64,000 nucleotides of DNA from assembly GCF_042683165.1 (NCBI RefSeq), contig NZ_JBHUIZ010000005.1, positions 1 through 64,000 on the forward strand, in the 5' to 3' direction. This document shows positions 34,867-43,884 of the stretch, in pieces. Every line of letters begins with the position of its first letter. Positions within the stretch are counted from its first letter, which is position 1. This DNA is from Tigheibacillus halophilus (GTDB lineage Bacteria; Bacillota; Bacilli; Bacillales; Amphibacillaceae). The notes below the pieces were generated by a model that saw only the letters and a program-made list of their open reading frames with translations, made no database searches and was not told the DNA's origin. The position numbers and the translations under genes are program-made.

Positions 34867-35784
34867 CTATTCACCCAAATTGATATTCTCTTCTTCATCA
34901 TCTTGCTTCATCTCTTCTTCTTCCAGCATATACGGCATGCCTGTACGCTGCATCCCCTTCGTTTCAATCCCTCCCAGACCCTTGTCTTTGGTCAATGTAT
35001 TGCGAAGGGCATCCCATACATTTACCTTTTCCATAAATGGTGTATATGCTATCTTGGCGACGATATAAACCGGATCAAGGGCGTGGATATTCACACGCAG
35101 TGGTGAGCTTGCAAAGTTGGCTCCCGCTCTGATCAAAGACTCGAAATGAGATTGGCATGCACCTGCAAATATGACCGGTTGATCCAGATTCGGAGCGATT
35201 GCCCTCGCTTCACGGACGGTTTCCGCGAAATATCTTGAATGCCGGTATGCCCGCAAATCATTTTTTTCACCTTTTCCTTTTGAATAAGAGTCATGACCTG
35301 TGATGACAATAATGTCTGGCTGAATCTTCTTTACCAATTCCCCAATGCGAAGCGGCATGTCTTTTTCATGAATGTGCACACCATGTACCTGCAGACCAAT
35401 CCGCTGATAAAGTTCAATGCATTTACGCAAATACATTTGATCCCCATCCAAATGGAGAACATTGGCAGGAAGCTGAAAGTATTGGGCATACTGATAACCG
35501 TCACTTGCCTGGTAATCACGCTTTTCCTTCATCAGCTGGTAGTCCTGACGGAATAGACGAAAGGAATAGTCTTCTTTCTCTTTCTGTTTCTTTTCGCGTT
35601 TGATCAAATCTCTTGCTTGTATTTTAACCAAGTCTTCCAACGGTGCATCGGCAAGCAAACGCATATCTTCACCATGTAATACTGCTTGGTTTTGTTTCAT
35701 AGAGGCGACGCGAAAAAGCAAATCATGCTGGTGAGAAATCCTGGTAACCAATTCACCTGCAGAAAAAGCATCTACAGCCTTCAT
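34867..35784 (-). CDS. yabG: sporulation-specific protease YabG
   Basis: Processes spore coat proteins in the mother cell (sigma-K dependent in B. subtilis). The 305-residue protein matches the family throughout: LHLDGDQMYLRKCIELYQRI, IVITGHDSYSKG, VIFAGACQSHFESLIRAGAN (the conserved Cys and His are active-site candidates), and NTLTKDKGLGGIETKG. The open frame begins at 35826, but homology supports ATG 35784. The acidic tail MLEEEEMKQDDEEENINLGE is extra compared with B. subtilis YabG (290 aa). Confidence 0.95.
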   Translation of the reverse strand: MKAVDAFSAGELVTRISHQHDLLFRVASMKQNQAVLHGEDMRLLADAPLEDLVKIQARDLIKREKKQKEKEDYSFRLFRQDYQLMKEKRDYQASDGYQYAQYFQLPANVLHLDGDQMYLRKCIELYQRIGLQVHGVHIHEKDMPLRIGELVKKIQPDIIVITGHDSYSKGKGEKNDLRAYRHSRYFAETVREARAIAPNLDQPVIFAGACQSHFESLIRAGANFASSPLRVNIHALDPVYIVAKIAYTPFMEKVNVWDALRNTLTKDKGLGGIETKGMQRTGMPYMLEEEEMKQDDEEENINLGE

Positions 35785-35910
35785 TATTCCACCCCGCTCG
35801 CCATTCTTAGGCTTAATACCATACACTATGTGCGATTAGAATAATGCGTGCATGGCCCAAATCGTGCGGGCAGCGTGCTTTACAGGAGTCCGCTGGTTGT
35901 TTTTTCAGCA

Positions 35911-36801
35911 TCAGACGATTTGTTGTTCTTTCTTCCAAAAAGTATTGGCAAGTGAAGCGAATTCCTCCATATGCAGTGATTCACCTCTTCTGCCGCCATC
36001 AATGCCTGATTGCTGCAGCACCTCTTCCACTTTTTCTTTTGGCATACGTTGTTTGAAGAAAGAAATAAGATTGTTGCGCAATGTTTTTCTTCGCTGCGCA
36101 AAACAGGCCTGGACAAATTGAAAAAAGTACGTCTCATCGTTTACCATCACCGGTGATGTCTCACGCATCGTCAGCTGAAGTATACTGGAGTCTACATTGG
36201 GCTGCGGCATAAAAACAGTCTTGGGAACATTTGCCAATACTTTAGCCGTTGTATAGTATTGCACAGCGATACTGAGTGAACCATAGCTTTTGGAATTGGG
36301 CTCAGCTGCCATCCTGTCGGCCACCTCCTTTTGCATCATGACCGTCAAGCTGGTGATAGGTAAATGCTGCTGCAGGAGCTTCATCAAAATTGGTGTCGTG
36401 ATGTAATAGGGTAAATTCGCCACCACATGCACAGGCTGCCCAGGATGGAAGTGATCACCCATCACCGATTGGATATCTGCTTTTAAAATATCTTCATGAA
36501 TAATATGGACATTCTCATAATCCTGCAGGGTATCTTTCAAAATCGGCAACAGACGCTGGTCAATTTCGAATGCCACGACCTGATCGGCATGGATGGCAAG
36601 CTGCTCCGTCAACGCACCTATGCCGGGACCGATTTCAATTGCTCCACATTTTTTATCAATACCTGCTTTTTTCATGACATTCACCAAAATATTCGCATCC
36701 ACCAGGAAATTTTGTCCCAAGCTTTTTTTGAATGTGAAGTGATATTTCTGAAGTATTTCTTTTGTTCTGCTCGGTGTTGCTATAAAACGTTTATCAGTCA
36801 T
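35911..36801 (-). CDS. rsmA: 16S rRNA dimethyladenosine transferase
   Basis: Dimethylates A1518 and A1519 in helix 45 of 16S rRNA (ksgA). 296 residues with FKKSLGQNFLVDANILVNVM, the SAM motif AIEIGPGIGALTEQLA, and the catalytic NLPYYITTPILMKLL. It overlaps rnmV by 5 bp or more, so the two are coupled. GGAGG precedes ATG 36801. Confidence 0.98.
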   Translation of the reverse strand: MTDKRFIATPSRTKEILQKYHFTFKKSLGQNFLVDANILVNVMKKAGIDKKCGAIEIGPGIGALTEQLAIHADQVVAFEIDQRLLPILKDTLQDYENVHIIHEDILKADIQSVMGDHFHPGQPVHVVANLPYYITTPILMKLLQQHLPITSLTVMMQKEVADRMAAEPNSKSYGSLSIAVQYYTTAKVLANVPKTVFMPQPNVDSSILQLTMRETSPVMVNDETYFFQFVQACFAQRRKTLRNNLISFFKQRMPKEKVEEVLQQSGIDGGRRGESLHMEEFASLANTFWKKEQQIV

Positions 36802-37360
36802 GGTGGTCCTCCTGTTTTAGCGAATCGACGGCTTCTGCCAGCTGTGTCTTTGTAATTTGAAACATTTGCAGCCGTTTCAACAGTTGCTTGCCATTAGTAT
36901 CCCCGATCTTCAGCATTTCTCCGATTTGTTTGCGGCGGTTGCTTGATCCCGTGCCCCCTACAAGGCCTAAAGCAAGCAAATCATCCTGGGTGATATCACT
37001 CACGCGTTCCTCCCCTGGTTCATATACACCCTGCAACGCATGGCGGATAGCCTCTGCCGTAGCATGTTCGATGCCAAGGCTTTTCCCTTTAGGACGTTTT
37101 GCGCGGGCTTGTGCTTTGGTTAAGAAGGCATGTTTACATCCTGGCACAGCCTGTTCAATCAGGCTTCGGATGCGCTGACCAGGGTAATCTGGATCCGTAA
37201 AAATGATCACACCGCGTTTTTCCTTTGCATGGCGGATCCGATCCAATGTCTCCCTGTCGATAGCAGAACCATTGGTCTCAATAGTATCAGCATCGACAGC
37301 TGCTTTTATTTTCACTGTATCATCTTTTCCTTCCACAACGATGATTTCTTTGATTTTCAC
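36794..37360 (-). CDS. rnmV: ribonuclease M5
   Basis: Matures 5S rRNA by cutting the precursor helix. 188 residues: a Toprim domain with EIIVVEGKDDTVKIKAAVDA and IIFTDPDYPGQRIRSLIE, then a C-terminal DUF4093 region. Homology aligns the first residue with a GTG at 37360, after GAGG; the TTG one codon upstream is less likely. Confidence 0.96.
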   Translation of the reverse strand: MKIKEIIVVEGKDDTVKIKAAVDADTIETNGSAIDRETLDRIRHAKEKRGVIIFTDPDYPGQRIRSLIEQAVPGCKHAFLTKAQARAKRPKGKSLGIEHATAEAIRHALQGVYEPGEERVSDITQDDLLALGLVGGTGSSNRRKQIGEMLKIGDTNGKQLLKRLQMFQITKTQLAEAVDSLKQEDHHD

Positions 37361-37508
37361 CAATCTTCCTCTTCTCTATCACCATCTGGTCAATCTTGCC
37401 GAATCACCTGCTAGCGCGAAAAACCCTTGAGAAATGCAGTGTTTTTTCTAAAGGATTACTTTTTCAGTGGTAATGTATGTTAATTTATCAGACAATAAAA
37501 GATTTTAA

Positions 37509-37550
37509 AATAGAATATGCTCTCACCACTATAACATGGCAAGAGCATAT
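37509..37550 (-). terminator. yabE terminator
   Basis: ATATGCTCT/AGAGCATAT stem (37515-37523 with 37542-37550), then TCTATTTTAAAATC on the minus strand. Confidence 0.65.
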
Positions 37551-37557
37551 ATTTCAT

Positions 37558-38859
37558 TCAATCTAAAATTTTTACGGTTACTGTGCGTGTGCCAAAAGCA
37601 TGTGCCTGGCTGCTTGACGCCACATGCAAATCGATACGGTTTCCTTGAATGGAGCCGCCTGTATCTCCTGCAACTGCGACCCCATAACCCTCCACCCATA
37701 CTTTTGTACCAAGCGGAATAACGCTAGGGTCCACAGCAACCACCTTCGCATTTGGATTTGATTTCAGATTTATTCCTGTCGCTGTAAAACCCGAGCAGCC
37801 GCCACAATTGGCGGTATACGCGCTAGCAGACATGGTAAGCGTTTTTTTGGAAGCCGATGGCTCCGTCCGTTCACTAGCTGCTTGAACTTTTTTTGTATTG
37901 TTATTGCTACTAGCAGCTGATTCCGGCTTTTTCTCTTCACTGTTTTTGACGTTTTCCGGCTTGTTGCTCATTTGTGCCACCGTTGCTTCAGGTTCCTTTG
38001 TTCCAATGACGATAATCTTGTTTTGCGTCTGCCTCAATGTTTCTTTAGAGACCATTTCCTTATCCGCATGCTTATTGTTTTTCTTCATCACCCTGTATTT
38101 AACCCTACTAAGACCATTTTTGCCAGCTTGTGTGACTTTCTCTGTGCCTTTGTCAATACTGTCGTCATATTTCTTGACCGTATCGAATGGTTCAGTGATC
38201 TCTTTCTCTTTATACGCATAAGCAATGCGTGTGATAGTGAGATCCTTGCCTTTTTTCACATGGTCATCCAGCTTATTATTCATTTTGTCATCGCTGTTAT
38301 TCTTGTATGCTATGTCATTATCTGCGAGTACCTGCCCATAAGTTTGGTTTGCAGTGGCCCATACTTTTCTTTTTTTACCGCCATCATTGATGATGATCTG
38401 AAAAGCTTTAGCCAACTTCAAATGCATGCCATCTTCAATTTCATCTGATTCTTCAAATGTCGCCTCATCATGCGAAGATAGCTGCAACCCTTCGTTTTGC
38501 AAAAACTCGCCGACTGTTCCTGCTGTAGTTATGTAATGTTGATCTTGATTGTCTATTGTTAATGTGACGTCTTTTCCAGTTGTGAATGCAATATTCATGC
38601 CGTTTGCAAGCTTCTCGTTCAACCGGTGTGACAAGGCGTCATGTTCCCCTGGTGTAATGTTCAATTCTTCAAGAAGTTCAGCAACTGTTTTTGCATGTGT
38701 TTGGATAATTTTTTCTTCCCCGTCTTCCGCAAAAGCCACTTCAACCTTTGTCATCTGAAAAATCATGATTCCCGAGAATGCCAATAATGCAATAATCCCA
38801 AGACTGGAAATCGTAATTTTCAGCTTTGACGCGAACAATTGCTTTAGAAAAATTCGCAT
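37558..38859 (-). CDS. yabE: cell-wall-active protein with DUF348, G5 and 3D domains (YabE)
   Basis: 433 residues: an N-terminal membrane anchor/signal (about 15-35), ubiquitin-like DUF348 repeats (about 40-215; KTVAELLEELNITPGEHDAL), a G5 domain (about 215-295; TITRIAYAYKEKEITEPFDT), a low-complexity linker and a C-terminal 3D domain (about 340-433; GDTGGSIQGNRIDLHVASSS). The three Asp of the 3D domain suggest a lytic transglycosylase like the resuscitation-promoting factors. ATG 38859 has GGAGG 8 bases upstream. In B. subtilis an antisense RNA controls yabE; I saw none I could support here. Confidence 0.93.
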   Translation of the reverse strand: MRIFLKQLFASKLKITISSLGIIALLAFSGIMIFQMTKVEVAFAEDGEEKIIQTHAKTVAELLEELNITPGEHDALSHRLNEKLANGMNIAFTTGKDVTLTIDNQDQHYITTAGTVGEFLQNEGLQLSSHDEATFEESDEIEDGMHLKLAKAFQIIINDGGKKRKVWATANQTYGQVLADNDIAYKNNSDDKMNNKLDDHVKKGKDLTITRIAYAYKEKEITEPFDTVKKYDDSIDKGTEKVTQAGKNGLSRVKYRVMKKNNKHADKEMVSKETLRQTQNKIIVIGTKEPEATVAQMSNKPENVKNSEEKKPESAASSNNNTKKVQAASERTEPSASKKTLTMSASAYTANCGGCSGFTATGINLKSNPNAKVVAVDPSVIPLGTKVWVEGYGVAVAGDTGGSIQGNRIDLHVASSSQAHAFGTRTVTVKILD

Positions 38860-39116
38860 GCACATTGCCTCCTTTAATCGTGTTGATTATATAAACAGAC
38901 TTATGGCACTGTCAAAGCTATTACGATTACGGTTTAATTACAGTTTGGTTACATTTAGCAAGTCCTGCCAAAAATTTTATTTTGTTTTGTCCACTTTAAA
39001 CCGTTGATATAAAAGGATTTTATGCATATTATCCATGTATGTTTTTTTCTTGTAATATGAACGACATTTCAGTTGAAAAAAATTAACATTTTTTTCCATT
39101 TCAAACGATTTAACCA

Positions 39117-39884
39117 TCATCCAAGCTTAAAAATGTTCCTGGCATTTTTTGTTGTCTGCTCACTTAAAGTGGCAAAATTCATTTCACGGAGTAAAGAGAT
39201 TTGTTCAGCTACTAATTTCACATAGGCAGGTTCATTTCTTTTCCCACGATTAGGGTGCGGAGCTAAAAATGGCGCATCGGTTTCAACCAATAGACGATCA
39301 AGTGGTACCTGTTTAGCCACTTCTTTCGGCAAGGGCGCATTTTTAAATGTGACAGGACCACCGAGGGAAATATAGAAGTTCATATCCAGACACGCCTGCA
39401 CGTGTGACACATCGTCATTATAACAATGCATGATCCCGCCTACCTCGTCAGCATTTTCTTCTTGAAGAATGCGGATGATATCCTCTGTCGCCTCTCTGTT
39501 ATGGATAATGATCGGCATATTCACTTTTTTAGCTAGTCTGATTTGTTGACGAAACACCTTTTCCTGCACATCTTTTGGTGACTTATCCCAGTGATAATCC
39601 AACCCCATTTCACCAATAGCGACCACTTTGGGATGGAAGGAGAGCTCTTCAATCCACTTCAGATCTTCCGCTGTCATATCTACAGCATCGACCGGATGCC
39701 AACCGACGGATGCGTATATATTTTCATACTGCTCGGCAATTTCAATCGCCAAGGGGATCGTTTCACGGTCAAATCCGACGACATTCATATACTTCACCCC
39801 ATTTTCGAAAGCCCGATGGATCACTTCTTCTCTGTCTTTCATAAAATCTCTCGCATTTAAATGCACATGTGTATCAAATAACAT
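39117..39884 (-). CDS. tatD: TatD-family metal-dependent DNase (YabD)
   Basis: A 255-residue TIM-barrel metallohydrolase, the same length as B. subtilis YabD. Metal ligands: FDTHVHLNARDF (HxH), GEMGLDYHWDKSP (Glu), PIIIHNREATEDII (His), GGIMHCYNDD (His) and LLVETDAPFLAPHPNRGKRN (Asp). Members act as 3'-5' exonucleases or D-aminoacyl-tRNA deacylases. ATG 39884 is 8 bases after GGAG. Confidence 0.95.
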   Translation of the reverse strand: MLFDTHVHLNARDFMKDREEVIHRAFENGVKYMNVVGFDRETIPLAIEIAEQYENIYASVGWHPVDAVDMTAEDLKWIEELSFHPKVVAIGEMGLDYHWDKSPKDVQEKVFRQQIRLAKKVNMPIIIHNREATEDIIRILQEENADEVGGIMHCYNDDVSHVQACLDMNFYISLGGPVTFKNAPLPKEVAKQVPLDRLLVETDAPFLAPHPNRGKRNEPAYVKLVAEQISLLREMNFATLSEQTTKNARNIFKLG

Positions 39885-40052
39885 GGACAACGCTCCTTTT
39901 TTGTCATATTCGCCTCATTATGTTCCCTTCCGGCTGACCTCCAAATTTGGATCATTTAGGCTTTTCCTGTATACCAAAAGTTTTGAAAAAGCTTGCGTTT
40001 GTGGTCAAGTCTAGGCCATTCAGGTAAACCAGGTACCATTATGAAAAGATCG

Positions 40053-40094
40053 TAAAAAATAATCTGCTCCTCCACGGAAAGTGGAGAAACAGAT
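40053..40094 (-). terminator. metG terminator
   Basis: 14-bp stem with two mismatches (40062-40075 with 40081-40094), 5-base loop, then TATTTTTT on the minus strand. Confidence 0.85.
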
Positions 40095-40104
40095 GTTTTG
40101 CATG

Positions 40105-42063
40105 CTATTTTACAACTGAACCGTTAGGTAATGACTGATTGGCAATGGCCACTGCCAATTTTCCGCTTTCTGGATCCTCCCCAGATAAAATCATGCCTTC
40201 AGACATTTCTCCACGTAGTTTTACAGGTTTCAAATTAATGATACAGATCACTTTTTTACCGATCAGCTCTTCTGGCTCATAGTACTTTGCTATACCAGAG
40301 ATGATTTGTCTTTTCTCAGAACCGAGGTCAAGCTGAAACTTTAACAGCTTGTCAGCGTTTTTCATTTTCTCACATTTGACAACTTCTGCAACACGCAGGT
40401 CCATTTTCATAAAATCATCATACGTGACTTCCGGCTTTTTCTCAGCTGTTTCGACAGCATTCCCTTGCTTATCTGCAGCAGGACCAGACATCATTTCTTT
40501 AATGGCTTTGATTTCAGCTTCCACATCAAGCCGAGGAAAAATTGGTTTACCTTTTTCAACCTTACCGGATGCCACTTGGCCTTGTCGATAGATACTGTCC
40601 CATTCTGTCAACAGCTTATCCTGAATACCCAGCTGACGGAAAATCTCAGCAGGCGCCTCTGTCATGAATGGCTGCAGCATTACACCGATCACTCGCAGGG
40701 AGTCTGCCAAATGAGCCATCACATTACCAAGCCGTTCCTGATTGGCACCATCTTTCGCAAGCTTCCAAGGTTCTGTTTCGTCGATATACTTATTCGTCCG
40801 GCTGATCAGTTGCCATAAAGAACTAAGAGCGACAGAGAACTGCATATTTTCCAGATTCTCCTCGACTTGTTCGACCGTCTCGGAAATGAAGCTCTCCAGC
40901 GATTTGTCAACTTCTGTCTCAGAAGCGGTGTATGCTGGCATCACCCCATCAAAATATTTATTGATCATAGCGACGGTACGATTGAGCAAATTGCCGAGAT
41001 CATTGGCTAAATCGAAGTTTGTCCTCTCTACAAAACCTTCAGGAGTGAACACGCCATCATGGCCGAATGGTACTTCCCGCAATAGATAGTAACGAAGCGC
41101 ATCCAACCCATAACGGTCGATCAGGGAGACCGGATCGACAACATTCCCTTTGGATTTCGACATTTTGCCATCTTTCATCAGAATCCAGCCGTGCGCAAAA
41201 ATTTTCTCTGGCAGCGGCAGATCCAATGCCATTAACATGATCGGCCAATAAATAGTATGGAAACGGACAATTTCCTTGCTCATCAAATGAACATTGGCCG
41301 GCCAGTATTTCTGAAACTTTTCATCATGTTCAGTGCCATATCCCAATGCGGAAATATAGTTAATCAAAGCATCTACCCAAACATAAACGACATGTTTCGG
41401 ATCCCCTGGAACTTTGACGCCCCAGTCAAACGTTGTACGAGAGACTGCCAAATCCTCCAGGCCAGGTTTGATGAAGTTGTTCAGCATCTCGTTTTTCCGG
41501 CTCACTGGCTGAATGAAATCAGGATGATCCTCATAATATTTCACAAGTCTATCGACATACTTACTCATTTTGAAGAAATAGGACTCTTCCCGTACTTTAT
41601 CCACTGGCCCGCCACAGTCGGGACAATGCCCGTCCACAAGCTGACGTTCAGTGAAGAAAGATTCACAAGACGTACAATACCAGCCTTCATATTCGTCCAA
41701 ATAAATATCACCCTGCTGTATTAACTGATCAAATACTTTCTGGACGACTTCTTCATGGCGCTTTTGAGTGGTCCTGATAAAATCGTCATTGCTGATTTTA
41801 AGTTTTTTCCAAAGATCCTGGATGCCGCTGACGATTTCATCGACATACTCCTGCGGTGTTACGCCTTTTTCGGCGGCCTTTTTCTGTATCTTTTGACCGT
41901 GCTCGTCCGTTCCTGTCAAATACATCACATCAAAACCGCGCATCCGCTTATACCTTGCCATGACATCTCCTGCCACTGTCGAATACGCATGCCCTATATG
42001 CAACTTACCGCTCGGGTAATAAATTGGTGTGGTTATGTAAAAAGTTTTCTTTTCTTCCGCCAC
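40105..42063 (-). CDS. metG: methionyl-tRNA synthetase
   Basis: Charges initiator and elongator tRNA-Met. 652 residues: class I core with HIGH motif PSGKLHIGHAYS near 16-27, a zinc knuckle with CTSCESFFTERQLVDGHCPDC near 127-147, KMSKSKGN near 300, the anticodon-binding helical domain and a C-terminal tRNA-binding OB domain (about 548-652; DFMKMDLRVAEVVKCEKMKN). The start is GTG 42063 with GGAGG 8 bases upstream. No T-box leader is visible. B. subtilis MetS is 664 aa. Confidence 0.98.
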   Translation of the reverse strand: MAEEKKTFYITTPIYYPSGKLHIGHAYSTVAGDVMARYKRMRGFDVMYLTGTDEHGQKIQKKAAEKGVTPQEYVDEIVSGIQDLWKKLKISNDDFIRTTQKRHEEVVQKVFDQLIQQGDIYLDEYEGWYCTSCESFFTERQLVDGHCPDCGGPVDKVREESYFFKMSKYVDRLVKYYEDHPDFIQPVSRKNEMLNNFIKPGLEDLAVSRTTFDWGVKVPGDPKHVVYVWVDALINYISALGYGTEHDEKFQKYWPANVHLMSKEIVRFHTIYWPIMLMALDLPLPEKIFAHGWILMKDGKMSKSKGNVVDPVSLIDRYGLDALRYYLLREVPFGHDGVFTPEGFVERTNFDLANDLGNLLNRTVAMINKYFDGVMPAYTASETEVDKSLESFISETVEQVEENLENMQFSVALSSLWQLISRTNKYIDETEPWKLAKDGANQERLGNVMAHLADSLRVIGVMLQPFMTEAPAEIFRQLGIQDKLLTEWDSIYRQGQVASGKVEKGKPIFPRLDVEAEIKAIKEMMSGPAADKQGNAVETAEKKPEVTYDDFMKMDLRVAEVVKCEKMKNADKLLKFQLDLGSEKRQIISGIAKYYEPEELIGKKVICIINLKPVKLRGEMSEGMILSGEDPESGKLAVAIANQSLPNGSVVK

Positions 42064-42293
42064 TTGTTTTGCCTCCTTTTACTTCACTAAACATGCAGTT
42101 ATTATTCTATTGTATCTATTTTACATCAGGATTTCCATTATCAGACGATTCCAATCAAAGATATGGCTAAAGAACTGCCATTTCGTCGAAATTTGCAGAG
42201 AAATTACCGAACCTGGCGGGAGGATTCTTGCCGATTCTTTATGACATCTTCATCATGCAACAATAATTGTCTAATTTATTTTTATTTTTTATA

Positions 42294-42322
42294 TTGACAC
42301 AAATATACAATACTGGTACTAT
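42294..42322 (+). promoter_or_regulatory. abrB promoter
   Basis: TTGACA (42294-42299), 17 bp, TACTAT (42317-42322). Confidence 0.85.
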
Positions 42323-42334
42323 ATTCCTAGTATA

Positions 42335-42351
42335 TGTCGAACCTTGACGAA
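42335..42351 (+). promoter_or_regulatory. tandem Spo0A boxes repressing abrB
   Basis: TGTCGAA (42335-42341), 3 bp, TGACGAA (42345-42351), directly after the promoter. Box sequence, order and spacing equal those of B. subtilis abrB, where Spo0A-P binds to shut the gene off. Confidence 0.9.
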
Positions 42352-42384
42352 ATTCATATTATTTTCTTGAGGGGAGTCAATTTT

Positions 42385-42678
42385 ATGAAATCAACGGGTA
42401 TTGTTCGCAAAGTGGACGCTTTAGGAAGGGTTGTCATTCCGATTGAATTGCGTAAATCTCTGCAAATCAATGTGAAAGATTCCTTGGAAATCTATACTGA
42501 CAGCGATAAAATCATCCTGAAGAAACATCAGCCAAGTATGGCTTGCCAGCTGACGGGGGAAGTCTCTGAAGACAACTTATCTTTAGCCGAAGGCAAATTG
42601 ATTTTAAGTCCTACTAGTGCAAAACAACTAATCGATGAATTACAAAACCGTCTCAACACGGAAAAGATTGCGGAATAG
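42385..42678 (+). CDS. abrB: transition-state regulator AbrB
   Basis: Represses post-exponential genes (competence, sporulation, antibiotics) during growth. The 97-residue protein has the swapped-hairpin DNA-binding domain (MKSTGIVRKVDALGRVVIPI, about 1-50) and a C-terminal multimerisation region. GAGGGGAG precedes ATG 42385. The frame opening at 42334 crosses the Spo0A boxes and is not used. It is one of few plus-strand genes here, convergent with rsmI and divergent from metG, as in B. subtilis. Confidence 0.97.
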   Translation: MKSTGIVRKVDALGRVVIPIELRKSLQINVKDSLEIYTDSDKIILKKHQPSMACQLTGEVSEDNLSLAEGKLILSPTSAKQLIDELQNRLNTEKIAE

Positions 42679-42684
42679 TGGAAA

Positions 42685-42716
42685 GCAGGCGCCTTCATAT
42701 GAGGCACCTGCCTTTT
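42685..42716. terminator. shared abrB/rsmI terminator
   Basis: GCAGGCGCCT pairs with AGGCACCTGC (one mismatch) followed by TTTTTG on the plus strand. On the minus strand the T-run is shorter. It lies between convergent genes. Confidence 0.8.
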
Positions 42717-42722
42717 TGCGCT

Positions 42723-43613
42723 TCATTCTCCCAGCTGATGGTAAGCTTGGTAAATCTCTCGCTTCGGTTGCTTTCTCTCCGCGGCAACGCGTTTGATCGC
42801 TTCCTTACTTGTAATTCCTTCATTTTCTATGATATAGGCGACATGTTCCTTGGCAGTGAGCTGTTCCTCTTCCCACCACTTCTCAGGGGACAGTTCATCT
42901 GCTGCATTTTCATTTCCTGCAACCACCATGCAAAACTCACCTTTCAGTTCCCTGCCAGCTGCCCAATCCAATAATTCTTCTATTGTACCGCGCGCATATT
43001 CTTCAAAACGTTTTGTAAGTTCTCTGGCTAATACTATCTGTCTACGGGAATCAAAGATTTTTTGCATCGTCTGTAATGTCTCTTTGACACGATAAGGGGA
43101 TTCATAAAGAAGGATGGATGCTTGCATATAATTCAACTTTTCCAATTCAATCTCCTTATCCTTTTTCTTGCGGGGGAGAAACCCGTAAAACAGGAAGGAT
43201 CTCGTATCCAACCCGGAACCGACCAATGCGCAAAGCGCTGCATTAGCTCCTGGCAAGACCACCACATCGATATCATTTTCAATTGCCAAGCGAACCAACT
43301 CCTGACCTGGATCGGATATCGCAGGCATACCTGCGTCACTCACAGCAGCAATCGATTGACCGGATTGCAGTTTCTCAAGCAGCAGTGTTCCCCTGGTTTG
43401 TTTATTATGTTCATGATAGCTAATCAGCGGCGTCTTGATTTCAAAATGATTCAGCAGTTTTTGTGTATTCCTTGTATCTTCCGCAGCAATCATATCGACA
43501 GCCTTCAATATACGCAATGCCCGAATCGTGATATCTTCCAAATTTCCAATCGGGGTTGGCACGATATATAATTTAGGTGCATACTCCTGGTCAAAGCTTT
43601 TTTGAATGTTCAT
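42723..43613 (-). CDS. rsmI: 16S rRNA 2'-O-ribose C1402 methyltransferase
   Basis: Methylates the ribose of C1402 in the ribosomal P site. The 296-residue SPOUT-unrelated tetrapyrrole-methylase fold protein has LYIVPTPIGNLEDITIRALR and AVSDAGMPAISDPGQELVRL near 85. AAGGTGAG 7 bases before ATG 43613 decides the start over 43637. B. subtilis yraL/yabC equivalent. Confidence 0.96.
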   Translation of the reverse strand: MNIQKSFDQEYAPKLYIVPTPIGNLEDITIRALRILKAVDMIAAEDTRNTQKLLNHFEIKTPLISYHEHNKQTRGTLLLEKLQSGQSIAAVSDAGMPAISDPGQELVRLAIENDIDVVVLPGANAALCALVGSGLDTRSFLFYGFLPRKKKDKEIELEKLNYMQASILLYESPYRVKETLQTMQKIFDSRRQIVLARELTKRFEEYARGTIEELLDWAAGRELKGEFCMVVAGNENAADELSPEKWWEEEQLTAKEHVAYIIENEGITSKEAIKRVAAERKQPKREIYQAYHQLGE

Positions 43614-43617
43614 TTCG

Positions 43618-43884
43618 CTACTCACCTTTCTCCGCATTTCGGATCAGCTGCAACTTTTCCTTGCGGTTCAGCTGTTTAATGGCATACTCCCGGGATAGTG
43701 CCGCTCCTTTTGTCGAAAAATTCTCCACATGCACCAGTTCAAAAGGTCCGCGCCCCCGGGTATATTTGGCTCCTTTGCCCTCTGAATGCATTCGCAGGCG
43801 ATTCGGCAGATCATTCGTATAGCCTGTATAAAGCGTGTTGTCACAGCAGCGGAGTATATAAACGACATGTTGCTCATCCGCCAT
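43618..43884 (-). CDS. yazA: GIY-YIG nuclease-like protein (YazA)
   Basis: 88 residues forming one UPF0213-type GIY-YIG domain: VVYILRCCDNTLYTGYTNDL then RLRMHSEGKGAKYTRG and KGAALSREYAIKQLNRKEKL. The conserved Tyr, Arg and Glu of the fold are there. Function unknown. A longer frame starts at 43920, but GAGGAA sits 8 bases before ATG 43884. It overlaps the 3' end of yabB by 11 bp. Confidence 0.92.
   Translation of the reverse strand: MADEQHVVYILRCCDNTLYTGYTNDLPNRLRMHSEGKGAKYTRGRGPFELVHVENFSTKGAALSREYAIKQLNRKEKLQLIRNAEKGE

Noticed and set aside
42180..42192. Palindrome ATTTCGTCGAAAT as an extra Spo0A site at abrB
   Set aside because: Only partial 0A boxes, over 100 bp from the promoter; probably chance.
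42064..42290. T-box or S-box leader for metG
   Set aside because: No conserved T-box or SAM-riboswitch core bases found on the minus strand.
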